Below are positions 34,400 to 42,306 of a stretch of DNA of 47,332 bases, one piece after another. How positions within the stretch are numbered: the stretch's first letter is position 1; the number at the start of each line of letters is the position of its first letter. The stretch covers positions 49,266 through 96,597 of the forward strand of contig QHVQ01000026.1 of NCBI GenBank assembly GCA_003222305.1, in the 5' to 3' direction. Both the position numbers and the translations under genes were made by a program. The DNA is from Acidobacteriota bacterium. Lineage in GTDB: Bacteria > Acidobacteriota > Polarisedimenticolia > Gp22-AA2 > AA152. The notes below the pieces were generated by a model. It was not told the DNA's origin and did not search any database. It saw only the letters and a program-made list of their open reading frames with translations.

Positions 34400-35830
34400 T
34401 CAGTAAGCCCGGGCAAGAATCACTCGCGTTCGGGAGAGGGAGCCACAGTAAAGGCAGGCTCCTTCCGAGTCCTGACCTTCCAATGGGATGCAGCGAATGG
34501 TGGCCTTGGTTTCCTCTTTGATCTTCGTCTCGCACTGGGGGTTGCGGCACCAGAAAGCCTCATAGAAGCCACCAAGAGATTCGAGTTGCTCCTTGAATTC
34601 GGCGTAGGTACCTGCGGGCCGGGTGTTCTCACTCCGGAACTTGAGGGCCCTTTCGTAGAGGGAGCGCTGGATCCGTGCCAGAAGCTCCGGCAGATAGCTC
34701 TCGAGCGACTCAAGGGAGATGGCTTCTTTCGTTCGATCCAGCCGCGAAACAGCTGTAGCCTGGCCTTTCGCCAAGTCACGGGGCCCCACCTCGAGCCGGA
34801 GGGGAACTCCCTTGAGCTCCCACTCGTTGAATTTGAACCCCGGTGAGACCTCGTCTCGCAAATCGATGTGAATGCGGGCCACCGTTCCCAAGGCGGCTTG
34901 GAGCTTTTCCACGGATTGTTTCACGTTCGTCCTCTCCTCGTCGCTCTTCCAAATGGGAACCACGGCCACCTGAATAGGCGCCAGTGCAGGGGGTAGAATG
35001 AGTCCCTGATCATCGCCGTGAGCCAGGACCAGGGCACCCACGAGTCGCGTGGAGACCCCCCAACTCGTTTGCCATACGTGCTCGATACCCCCTTCCTGGT
35101 TCTGGAATTTGACGTCAAAAGCCTTCGAAAAATTCTGGCCCAGGTTATGAGTGGTTCCGGCCTGCAGCGCCTTCCCGTCCTGCATGAGTGCCTCGATGCA
35201 GTAAGTTTTCTGGGCTCCCGCGAACTTCTCCTGTTCACTTTTCAGTCCCTTGAGCACGGGAATTGCCATCTGGGTGTGGGCGAAGTCGTTGTAGAGACCC
35301 AGTATCCTCAGCGTCTCCTCTTCCGCTTCCCGCTCCGTTGCGTGAGCGGTGTGGCCTTCCTGCCAGAGGAACTCGGTGGTCCGAAGGAACAAACGCGTTC
35401 GCATTTCCCAGCGAACCACATTGGACCATTGATTGAGAAGAAGGGGAAGATCTCGATAGGAACGGATCCACTTGGAGAACATGCTATAAATGATGGTCTC
35501 CGAAGTGGGACGCACCACCAGCTTTTCCTCAAGCTCCTTACCCCCCCCGATGGTGACGACTGCCAGCTCGGGCGAGAATCCTTCCACATGAGCCTTTTCG
35601 CGGTGAAGAAAGCTCTCCGGAATGAATAGGGGGAAATAGGCGTTCTGGTGACCGGTCTCTTTGAAGCGCGCGTCCAGGTAGCCCTGAATGCGCTCCCAGA
35701 GTGCATAACCCAGGGGACGGATCACCATACACCCCTTCACAGGGGAGTAGTCTGCCAATTCCGATCGCGTCACGACGTCGGTGTACCAACGAGCCGGATC
35801 TTCGTGGCGTGGGGTAATGACGTTAGACAT
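34400..35830 (-). CDS. proS: prolyl-tRNA synthetase, archaeal/eukaryote-like type
   Basis: Class II synthetase charging tRNA-Pro. The 476-residue protein is the short form without the editing insertion. Motif 1 region is KGCMVIRPLGYALWERIQ, motif 2 RWEMRTRLFLRTTEFLWQEGHTAHA, and motif 3 GALVLAHGDDQGLILPP. After an anticodon-binding domain a zinc-type extension has CRNPQC...RCIPL...CLYCG and ends in the conserved terminal Tyr (RAY). These features mark the archaeal-type enzyme, also found in some bacteria. It follows pcm by 15 bases. Confidence 0.95.
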   Translation of the reverse strand: MSNVITPRHEDPARWYTDVVTRSELADYSPVKGCMVIRPLGYALWERIQGYLDARFKETGHQNAYFPLFIPESFLHREKAHVEGFSPELAVVTIGGGKELEEKLVVRPTSETIIYSMFSKWIRSYRDLPLLLNQWSNVVRWEMRTRLFLRTTEFLWQEGHTAHATEREAEEETLRILGLYNDFAHTQMAIPVLKGLKSEQEKFAGAQKTYCIEALMQDGKALQAGTTHNLGQNFSKAFDVKFQNQEGGIEHVWQTSWGVSTRLVGALVLAHGDDQGLILPPALAPIQVAVVPIWKSDEERTNVKQSVEKLQAALGTVARIHIDLRDEVSPGFKFNEWELKGVPLRLEVGPRDLAKGQATAVSRLDRTKEAISLESLESYLPELLARIQRSLYERALKFRSENTRPAGTYAEFKEQLESLGGFYEAFWCRNPQCETKIKEETKATIRCIPLEGQDSEGACLYCGSLSRTRVILARAY

Positions 35831-35845
35831 GCTCTTCGCCTTCCA

Positions 35846-36520
35846 CTAGGAGTGGGACGGATTGCCGTGCATCAGGGGCACAAAACGCACGGGCAACAAG
35901 GGCCGAGAGGTAATCTCCGGTCCTGCGCGACGAAAGAACCAGAGCTCCTGGTGCTCCTCCCCCAGCGGGAGAATCATCCGGCCTCCCTCCCCAAGCTGGT
36001 CCAGAAGGGCTTGAGGCACGGCTTCAGCGGCTGCTGCCGCAAGGACGCCGTCAAAGGGCGCAGCTTCGAGCCAGCCGAGGCGACCGTCCCCGACCGCGAA
36101 CTCGATGTTCGAATACCCCAGGCTAACCAGCAAGGCGCGTGCTTTTCGCGATAGTGTCTCTAGCAATTCCAGCGTGTAAACCTCGCGGGCCAATTCCGCC
36201 AATACCGCAGTTTGATATCCCGATCCGGTCCCGATCTCCAGCACCCTCTCGTCCCCCGTCAACTCCAGCTGCTCTGTCATGAAGGCAACGATGTAGGGCT
36301 GGGAGAGAGTCTGCCCATGACCGATGGGGATCGGAGCGTCTTGGTAGGCTTGCTCGCGCTGCTCGGGCGCCAGGAAAAGATGACGGGGCACTCGTCTCAT
36401 GGCGGAGAGGACCCGCTCGTCCCGAATTCCACGGGCCGACAGCTGAGCCGCAACCATCTCCCGACGGCGACGACCCGCATTGACCCCAGCTTCCAGGCGC
36501 TCCTCCACCTCCTCCTCCAT
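35846..36520 (-). CDS. pcm: protein-L-isoaspartate O-methyltransferase
   Basis: Repairs isoaspartyl residues in damaged proteins with SAM. The 224-residue protein has RHLFLAPEQREQAYQDAPIPIGHGQTLSQPYIVAFM, the substrate-binding region. The SAM motif is VLEIGTGSGYQTAVLAEL, followed by VYTLEL and DGVLAAAAAEAVPQALLDQLGEGGRMILPLG. It sits 28 bases downstream of the endonuclease V gene and is probably cotranscribed with it and proS. Confidence 0.94.
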   Translation of the reverse strand: MEEEVEERLEAGVNAGRRRREMVAAQLSARGIRDERVLSAMRRVPRHLFLAPEQREQAYQDAPIPIGHGQTLSQPYIVAFMTEQLELTGDERVLEIGTGSGYQTAVLAELAREVYTLELLETLSRKARALLVSLGYSNIEFAVGDGRLGWLEAAPFDGVLAAAAAEAVPQALLDQLGEGGRMILPLGEEHQELWFFRRAGPEITSRPLLPVRFVPLMHGNPSHS

Positions 36521-36548
36521 ATTGGGGCTTCTTAGGATTCTGCGGATT

Positions 36549-37280
36549 CTAGCACACCCGCTTTGGATGTTTGAGACTCATCGTCCGGGTCAATTCCGCG
36601 CGCCTCATCCGCGTCACCTCCAAGTCCGCCAGCCGGGTTGGCTCGGGGATTCGACAGCGCAGCGTGCATCGGAGCGTCCACTCAGCAGCCTGAGCAATCG
36701 AGACCCGATGACCGGGTGAGACAATGATCTCACGGACTCCCTGTCGAGTTCGCAGCGCAAAGCCCACTTGACACCCTTTGTGCGTGAGAAGGGCCCGTCC
36801 GCCGCGCCGCACCGGCACCCTCCCATGCTCTCCCACCAGCAGGCTCTTGGCGCAACCGATGGTAGGAATCCCCAAGAAGAGACCCAGGTGACAGGCGAGC
36901 CCGAGGAAACGCGGATGAGCAAGTCCCTGCCCATCACAAAGAAGAAGATCGGGTGTGCCACTTAGCCGACGGAAGGCTTTCAGAAGTGGCGGAATTTCGC
37001 GAAAACTGAGCAGCCCAGGCACGTAGGGAAATGTCACCCTGCCCTGCGCTCTCGCGATTTCTATTACATCAAGGCCGGGCCAGGCAAGAACAATAAAGGC
37101 GGCGAAGAACCTGTTGGACAAGGGATCGTAGGAAACATCGGCGCCACCAATGCGCCTTACCTGGCGGGAGAACGGATGGAGGGAGATCTTCGCCGCCAGA
37201 CGGGATTGTATGCGAACAGCTTCACGTGGAGAGATGGAGAACGAGTGGAGGAATCGAATCTTCATCGAAGGGTCAAACAT
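36549..37280 (-). CDS. nfi: endonuclease V
   Basis: DNA repair nuclease that cuts 3' to deaminated bases, chiefly hypoxanthine. The 243-residue protein has the catalytic-Asp strand RRIGGADVSYDPL. It also has TFPYVPGLLSFREIPPLLKAF, LLLCDGQGLAHPRFLGLACHLG and IPTIGCAKSLLVGE, all family signatures. The start is uncertain: ATG 37280 and ATG 37265 are in frame and neither has a clear ribosome site. Grouping with pcm suggests a macromolecule repair theme. Confidence 0.93.
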   Translation of the reverse strand: MFDPSMKIRFLHSFSISPREAVRIQSRLAAKISLHPFSRQVRRIGGADVSYDPLSNRFFAAFIVLAWPGLDVIEIARAQGRVTFPYVPGLLSFREIPPLLKAFRRLSGTPDLLLCDGQGLAHPRFLGLACHLGLFLGIPTIGCAKSLLVGEHGRVPVRRGGRALLTHKGCQVGFALRTRQGVREIIVSPGHRVSIAQAAEWTLRCTLRCRIPEPTRLADLEVTRMRRAELTRTMSLKHPKRVC

Positions 37281-37333
37281 AACCGGCTCAAGCTAGCCGG
37301 GGCATCGAGGACTGTTATTCGGGTCTGTGATCG

Positions 37334-37362
37334 TTGACACCGTCGTACGTGGTTTCTAGAAT
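37334..37362 (+). promoter_or_regulatory. promoter of the lipoprotein gene
   Basis: TTGACA (37334-37339), a 17-base spacer and TAGAAT (37357-37362) match 11 of 12 consensus positions. The predicted start near 37369 supports ATG 37419 as the start codon over the upstream in-frame ATG at 37371. Confidence 0.65.
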
Positions 37363-37418
37363 CCCAGACATTGACCTGGGTCATCCCAGCGCTGCATCGC
37401 AACAGAAAAGGAAGCAAG

Positions 37419-38072
37419 ATGCCAAGATCGTGGCTGTGGGTGCCGGCCTTGCTGGTGATGTCCGGGGGCTGCAGCGATGTCCGGGTCCCGCCTGAGGATA
37501 GGCTGGTATTCCAGTACTCCGAGGGCATTCAGAGCCTTCATCAGCCGACCTACGAGGACTTTTTCTTGGAGTGTCATCCGGAATGGCAGCCGAGAGATCT
37601 TTCGGCTCGGATGGCCAGCTATGAGGCCACGCGCAAAGGGGGGGCGGTGACCTTTTCTGACGATGGGATCGAAGTGATTAAGCTGGCTCTCCTGGGGAGG
37701 GGAGGCTACTTCAAGGTGGACAACGCGCTCCGGGAGAAGGATCGGCTGCAATTCAGGACTATCGTGAAGCCCGAGTACATCGCCATCAACTATATTGACC
37801 GTACGGAGTTTCCTAGAGGCGCCATCCTTTTCCTCATGGGAGAACCCATCGGAGCGGTGGTCTCTCTCAGGCCTGGTATGACCCTGGGCCCGAAAAGGAG
37901 TGTCCTGCAATCTGTGGATCTTCACTGGTTCTGGACCCGAAATACGCTAGGACGGGCTGAATGGTGTCTGAATTCCGTACTCCCGATTCCGTCCAGCGCC
38001 ACCTTCATAGAGCTTCAGTTTCAGGAGGATATGACGATGGAAAACGCGAACCCTGGAACCTCTACGCCCTGA
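37419..38072 (+). CDS. probable lipoprotein of unknown function
   Basis: No family recognised. The 217-residue product begins MPRSWLWVPALLVMSGGCSD, a lipoprotein-like signal ending in Gly-Gly-Cys, although the -3 residue is Ser and not the usual Leu. The mature part has short beta-type segments (KLALLGRGGYFKVDN, DRLQFRTIVKPEYIAINYID) and no enzymatic motif I can name. AAGGA lies 6 nt before the ATG. It stands alone on the plus strand with its own strong promoter and ends 21 bases from the convergent PKD-like gene. Confidence 0.7.
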   Translation: MPRSWLWVPALLVMSGGCSDVRVPPEDRLVFQYSEGIQSLHQPTYEDFFLECHPEWQPRDLSARMASYEATRKGGAVTFSDDGIEVIKLALLGRGGYFKVDNALREKDRLQFRTIVKPEYIAINYIDRTEFPRGAILFLMGEPIGAVVSLRPGMTLGPKRSVLQSVDLHWFWTRNTLGRAEWCLNSVLPIPSSATFIELQFQEDMTMENANPGTSTP

Positions 38073-38088
38073 GTCGGGTGGAAGCCCC

Positions 38089-38106
38089 GAGGATTAGGGG
38101 ATCCTC
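38089..38106. terminator. short hairpin at a convergent junction
   Basis: GAGGAT (38089-38094), six-base loop and ATCCTC (38101-38106) form a perfect 6-bp stem between the convergent lipoprotein and PKD-like genes. No U-run follows on either strand, so a termination role is only a possibility. Confidence 0.25.
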
Positions 38107-38579
38107 AGGACTTTAATCGTAACGTAGTTGGAGTGGACTTCCCTTCCATCCTTGCCCGAAATCCTTACGCGATAAAGGAAGGAGCCTGGCGACAGTAGCT
38201 CAAAAGACTTACTGAAAGTGGTGGGGACGGAAGGCTCCTCTCCCTCGTGGACGCACCTGGGGGCTTCCGTGATCCGCGTCTCCTTCTCTGGGCTCGCTCC
38301 TGTATCGACGCGGACCCAGGTGACCGCAGCATGGCAAAAGTTGGCATCCTGAGGGTCGATTCCGTTGAGGGTTGCCACAAGCTGAACATTCAAAGGCGCA
38401 AATCCAAAGGCAGGGCTGGCAGCAAGGACCAGCTTGGGAGAGGGCCGTCCCAACTTGTCGGAAGGTTCCTTCCTGGCGATTCCCGCGAGCGCGATGGCGA
38501 ACTGCAAGGATAAGATGAGGGTCAAAAGGCCAAGAAATCGAGCAACCAACACAGTCTTGCTTGCAGAGAGTAAGTCCAT
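38094..38579 (-). CDS. exported protein with a PKD-like domain
   Basis: A 161-residue protein of unknown role. A signal or anchor helix (residues about 10-34, LVARFLGLLTLILSLQFAIALAG) precedes one domain. That domain reads VLAASPAFGFAPLNVQLVATL ... WVRVDTG ... SKSFELLSPGSFLYRVRISGKDG ... VTIKVL. The pattern of 'P-x-x-G-x-A-P-L-x-V' then 'F-x-x-P-G-x-Y/F' is that of PKD/Ig-like folds found in secreted adhesins. Two Cys residues (about 83 and 109) might pair. AAGGTGG precedes the ATG. Confidence 0.65.
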   Translation of the reverse strand: MDLLSASKTVLVARFLGLLTLILSLQFAIALAGIARKEPSDKLGRPSPKLVLAASPAFGFAPLNVQLVATLNGIDPQDANFCHAAVTWVRVDTGASPEKETRITEAPRCVHEGEEPSVPTTFSKSFELLSPGSFLYRVRISGKDGREVHSNYVTIKVLRIP

Positions 38580-38611
38580 GCACCACCTTGAACAGGAATC
38601 TTCTCACACAA

Positions 38612-38640
38612 ACCTTACGCCGCGGCACAGCCAGGGTCAA
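38612..38640 (-). promoter_or_regulatory. possible promoter of the PKD-like gene
   Basis: On the minus strand TTGACC (38640-38635) and TAAGGT (38617-38612) are 17 bases apart, about 33 bases before the ATG at 38579. The -10 match is weak. Confidence 0.35.
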
Positions 38641-38852
38641 GAATGGAAGAAGTAGAGCGAATGACCACGGGATGAGACAAATCGGCGGCCCCGGGACACT
38701 TGCAGCGGAATAGGACCCTGTGCGCTCAGTGGCATATATTTGAAAATGAGTACGTTACGGTCCTATGGCTGCTGGCATGTTTCTGGCTCTAGGGGGGAGT
38801 ATCGTTCGATTGCCGGCGCAAATCCAAGTGGGCGCCGAAGGAGAATCTGGCC

Positions 38853-40718
38853 ATGAACTCGTTCTCGAACCGACGGTCCACACCCCTCGTGCTCTGTGTT
38901 GCCCTGTCATTCTTGCCTGGATTCGCTAGTGATGCTCCCAACAATGATTCGCCAGTCCCTGCCCGCGTCCGGACGCTGGAAGGAGAAGCGACACTCCACC
39001 GTGAACGGGAGCAGGATCGAGTCGCCGTGACGGTGAACACGCCGGTGTTTCCTGGAGACGGGGTCGAAGTCGAGGCAGCCGGACACCTAGAGCTCCAGCT
39101 TCCGGACGGAACCCTGGTGTGGCTGGATGAGGGGACACGGGTGGACATCGTGGCAATGCAGGGTTCTCCGGATGATTCGCGGGAGGAGACGGTCCTGAAA
39201 CTTTGGGCGGGACAGGTAGAAACGGAGATCCAGGCGGAAAGGGGGGAAAAATCCGAGATGCGGCTCGATACGCCGGAATCGTCCGTCTATCTCATGAGCC
39301 GCGGGAGGTTCCGGATCGAGAGCAATTCAGGGAGCACTACTGTCACATCCTACCGGGGTGTTGCGGAGCTCGCCGGGGACGACGGATCCATGCTGGTAAG
39401 AAGCGGGCAACAAAGTCGCGTGGAAGCCAACTCTGCTCCTGAAGAGCCCTGGTCCGTGAACACACTCCGACAGGATGCCTTCGGCGAGTGGTGCGAGGAG
39501 CGTACTGAGAGCTACGTTATCGACAGGGATCCAGAGGAGCAAGAATACATAGAAGAGGTACCCTCGCCAGTACGGCATTATACCTCGGAGCTGGATTACT
39601 ACGGGAACTGGCAATATGTGACTGCCTTCGGATGGGTATGGCGTCCCACCACCATTCAGGTGGGGTGGAGGCCGTATTACAGTGGTTATTGGTCCTGGTG
39701 TCCTCGAGGTTGGAGTTGGGTTTCCTATGAGCCATGGGGCTGGCTACCGTACCACTATGGGCGCTGGAGCTGGGTTTCCACGGTGGGCTGGGTCTGGATC
39801 CCTGGAGGTGTGTATTCTGGTGCGTGGGTGAGCTGGGCCGTGACGCCCACCTATGTAGGATGGTGTCCTCTGGATTTCTTTAATCGTCCTGCCTATGTGA
39901 GCTTTAACTACACTAATCTCAATGTGAATCAATACGGCGGGGGGTGGAATTTCCTTCCCCTGAATCGGTGGGGTGAAAGGAATGTGAGCCGTGACATTGT
40001 TCGAGCGGACCGAGTTCCCGAGTTGCACGGAGCCATCACCACGAGGGTCCTTCCCCACTTCGATCCCGAGCAAGCCCGGGTGCGCCCGGGGGTAGTGCAG
40101 AGAGTGGTACAACAGACGTCTCCTAGGCCGGAGGTCCCCGAGCGGAATCCGGGCGCTGGGGGCGTCTCATTCCGCCAGGCGGATCGTCGGGAATGGGTTT
40201 TCAAGCCGAGAAGCGCTCCCTTCCACCCACGCCCGGGGGATTTGCGCCGACAGCGGGGGGAGACCTCCGGCCCCCTGAATGAGTCGCCTCGCGTGTCTAT
40301 CCCCGGAGCCGAGCGAGCCAACCCGTCCCGGCCAGACTATCGGTCGAATGAACCAATGAGACGTCTCCGGCTCGGTACGCCGCGGCAGGCGCCAAGACAA
40401 GAGGGCGAGCCTCGGGATCCACCGCGGCGAGGCAATTCCTCTTCGCCGCTGCCCCGAAGTCCCTCGGTTTCGGAAGATCCCTCTCGAAAGGTCCTGAACC
40501 GCATCTTCCGTGAGGGAAACTCGGCGGTGGCACCACGTAATGATTCACCCCGGGGCGAAGGCCGAGGAAAGTCTGAACGGCTTCGCGTGGAGGGCAATTC
40601 GCGGCAACCCCCCGTCACCCCCCGGGCGGATGCCCGCACTCTTCACCCCGCGCCGATTAGACGGGACGCACCCACTCCCCCCCGAAGCCAGGATGGAAAG
40701 AAGAAGGACAAGCCCTGA
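38853..40718 (+). CDS. exported FecR-domain protein with Trp/Tyr/Gly-rich repeats
   Basis: A 621-residue secreted protein with three parts. After a signal peptide (about 1-25) comes a FecR-like beta domain (about 35-190): VRTLEGEATLHRE, VFPGDGVEVEAAGHLELQLPDGTLVWLDEGTRVDI, RLDTPESSVYLMSRGRFRI. The centre (about 230-370) is extremely rich in Trp and Tyr, with units such as YGNWQYVTAFGWVWRP, YYSGYWSWCPRGWSWVSYEP, WGWLPYHYGRWSWVSTVG and WVWIPGG. The last 200 residues are basic, Pro/Arg/Ser-rich and probably disordered. AAGGAG lies 9 nt before the ATG. Similar proteins occur in Acidobacteriota; the function is unknown, surface or periplasmic binding being a guess. Confidence 0.8.
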   Translation: MNSFSNRRSTPLVLCVALSFLPGFASDAPNNDSPVPARVRTLEGEATLHREREQDRVAVTVNTPVFPGDGVEVEAAGHLELQLPDGTLVWLDEGTRVDIVAMQGSPDDSREETVLKLWAGQVETEIQAERGEKSEMRLDTPESSVYLMSRGRFRIESNSGSTTVTSYRGVAELAGDDGSMLVRSGQQSRVEANSAPEEPWSVNTLRQDAFGEWCEERTESYVIDRDPEEQEYIEEVPSPVRHYTSELDYYGNWQYVTAFGWVWRPTTIQVGWRPYYSGYWSWCPRGWSWVSYEPWGWLPYHYGRWSWVSTVGWVWIPGGVYSGAWVSWAVTPTYVGWCPLDFFNRPAYVSFNYTNLNVNQYGGGWNFLPLNRWGERNVSRDIVRADRVPELHGAITTRVLPHFDPEQARVRPGVVQRVVQQTSPRPEVPERNPGAGGVSFRQADRREWVFKPRSAPFHPRPGDLRRQRGETSGPLNESPRVSIPGAERANPSRPDYRSNEPMRRLRLGTPRQAPRQEGEPRDPPRRGNSSSPLPRSPSVSEDPSRKVLNRIFREGNSAVAPRNDSPRGEGRGKSERLRVEGNSRQPPVTPRADARTLHPAPIRRDAPTPPRSQDGKKKDKP

Positions 40719-40725
40719 GCCTTCC

Positions 40726-40755
40726 TTGACATGCAGCGAAACCGCGTGTTAGCTT
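40726..40755 (+). promoter_or_regulatory. promoter of the def-fmt-rsmB operon
   Basis: A perfect TTGACA (40726-40731) is followed after 18 bases by TAGCTT (40750-40755), 7 bases after the FecR-protein stop. The predicted start near 40762 excludes the earlier in-frame ATG at 40731 and favours ATG 40827 for def. Confidence 0.5.
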
Positions 40756-40826
40756 TCGTTCGGCCTCGGAATCTCCTTGTTGGATCCCTCGGGGCCGATG
40801 ATTCTCAGGACACCTCGACACGCTCA

Positions 40827-41308
40827 ATGGCTCTCCGAACTATCGTCCAATACCCCGACCCTGTGCTGAATACCCGCGCCGAGGAGGTTTTGTCCATTGA
40901 CGGGCATATCCACCAGCTAGTGGCGGATATGGTGGAGACTATGCATGCAGCGCCCGGAGTGGGCCTCGCTGCTAACCAGGTGGGGGTTACCCGGCGAGTG
41001 GCCATCGTGGATCTCTCAGTGGGGAAGGACCCCTCCGCGCTGGTGGTGCTCATCAATCCCCAAATACTTTCGGAATTACAGAACTGGTTCCACGGCCGCT
41101 CAGGGTGGAAGTACAGGCTCTTAATCTTGAAGGAGAAATCGTTCGGGTCCATGGAGAGGGGCTGATGGCGAGAGCCCTGCTGCACGAGATCGACCATTTG
41201 GAGGGTGTCCTCTTTCTCGACCGGCTCAGTCCCCTCAAGCGCCGCCTCATCCGCAAGAGAATTAACAAGCTGATCCAGGCCGGGGAGTGGGCCAGGGTCG
41301 GCACGTGA
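40827..41308 (+). pseudogene. def: peptide deformylase with internal deletion and frameshift
   Basis: Peptide deformylase removes the formyl group from nascent proteins and normally needs three motifs. Motif 1 is present (PGVGLAANQVGV) in the first frame, which runs ALRTIVQYPDPVLN to LVVLINPQILS. Motif 3 is present (LLHEIDHLEG) in a second frame, which can be followed back as GITELVPRPLRVEVQALNLEGE. Between them, at about 41070-41074, the homologous reading jumps frames, and about 14 residues, including the motif 2 EGCLS with the metal-binding Cys, are absent. As it stands the gene cannot encode an active enzyme. It ends in a GTGA overlap with fmt, so the operon layout is otherwise normal. 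A real deletion implies another deformylase elsewhere; an assembly fault is equally possible. Confidence 0.85.
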
Positions 41309-42306
41309 GACTGATATTCCTCGGGACTCCGGATTTCGCGGTTCCTTCTCTTGTCCAGCTTCAACTGGCAGGTCACGCGATTCTGCTGACCCTCTGCCAA
41401 CCGGACCGTCCCGCGGGCCGCGGCAAGCAGATGCGCATGTGTGCCGTGAAGCGCAAAGCCCTCACCCTTGGTCTTCCTGTCTATCAGCCAGAAACTCTGG
41501 ACACAAGAGTGTCAGAAAGGATAACTCTACTTAACCCCGACGTAGCTGTGGTGGTGGCATACGGTCTGATTCTCCCCCGGCAGTTTCTTGAAATTCCTCG
41601 GTGGGGCTGCGTCAATCTCCACGCGTCCGCGCTTCCCAGATATCGTGGAGCTTCCCCGATAGCGCACGCCATTCTCAAGGGGGAAAAGATGACAGGCGTG
41701 ACTACAGTCCTGATCGACGAAGGGATTGACACCGGGCAAATCCTTCTTCAGAGCGAATCCCCCATCGGCGAGGAAGAGACCACGGGTGAGGTGGCAGCGC
41801 GCCTGGCTATTCTCGGCGCTGACCTACTGGTGGAGACGCTTCGAAAAATGGAGCAAGGGACCCTGAGGCCTCGAGTGCAACAAGTGGAGTACGAAACCTA
41901 CGCTCCTAAGATCCACCCCGAATCGGGACAGATCCGATGGAACCAGGATGCACGGACTATCGCCCGACGGGTGCGAGCTTTGAATCCTCGACCCGGCGCC
42001 TTCACAATGCACCGAGGACGGCAAGTCAAGATCTGGCACGCCACGGTCCCTAGTCACGCTGGCGTGACGAATCTCCCCCCAGGTTCCATCCTGGAGGAAC
42101 CAAAACTGCTAAGAGTGGCCTGTGGTGATGGATCATGTCTCGAAGTACGCGAGGTTCAGCTGGAGGGGCGCCGCCGGGTCAGTGGAGAGGAGGCGATGCG
42201 AGGCCGCTGGTTCGCGCCGGGAGAGCGGTTTGACGAAACGACGAAGGATTACCCTGCCAGGGAAGGATCCCAGGGCAATCGCTTGCCAAATCCTCCGGAG
42301 CCTTGA
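41305..42306 (+). CDS. fmt: methionyl-tRNA formyltransferase
   Basis: Formylates initiator Met-tRNA. The 333-residue protein has RLIFLGTPDFAVPSL, then CQPDRPAGRGKQM and ILPRQFLEIPRWGCVNLHASALPRYRGASPIAHAIL with the catalytic Asn-His. The SLLPRYRG-like loop and TTVLIDEGIDTGQILLQ also match, and the C-terminal domain has NPRPGAFT. GTG 41305 overlaps the def stop by 4 bases. The 3' end overlaps the probable rsmB start by 77 bases. Confidence 0.95.
   Translation: MRLIFLGTPDFAVPSLVQLQLAGHAILLTLCQPDRPAGRGKQMRMCAVKRKALTLGLPVYQPETLDTRVSERITLLNPDVAVVVAYGLILPRQFLEIPRWGCVNLHASALPRYRGASPIAHAILKGEKMTGVTTVLIDEGIDTGQILLQSESPIGEEETTGEVAARLAILGADLLVETLRKMEQGTLRPRVQQVEYETYAPKIHPESGQIRWNQDARTIARRVRALNPRPGAFTMHRGRQVKIWHATVPSHAGVTNLPPGSILEEPKLLRVACGDGSCLEVREVQLEGRRRVSGEEAMRGRWFAPGERFDETTKDYPAREGSQGNRLPNPPEP

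Noticed and set aside
41070-41074. Programmed frameshift or translational bypass in def
   Set aside because: The essential EGCLS segment is absent from all frames near the junction, so ribosomal recoding could not restore the enzyme.
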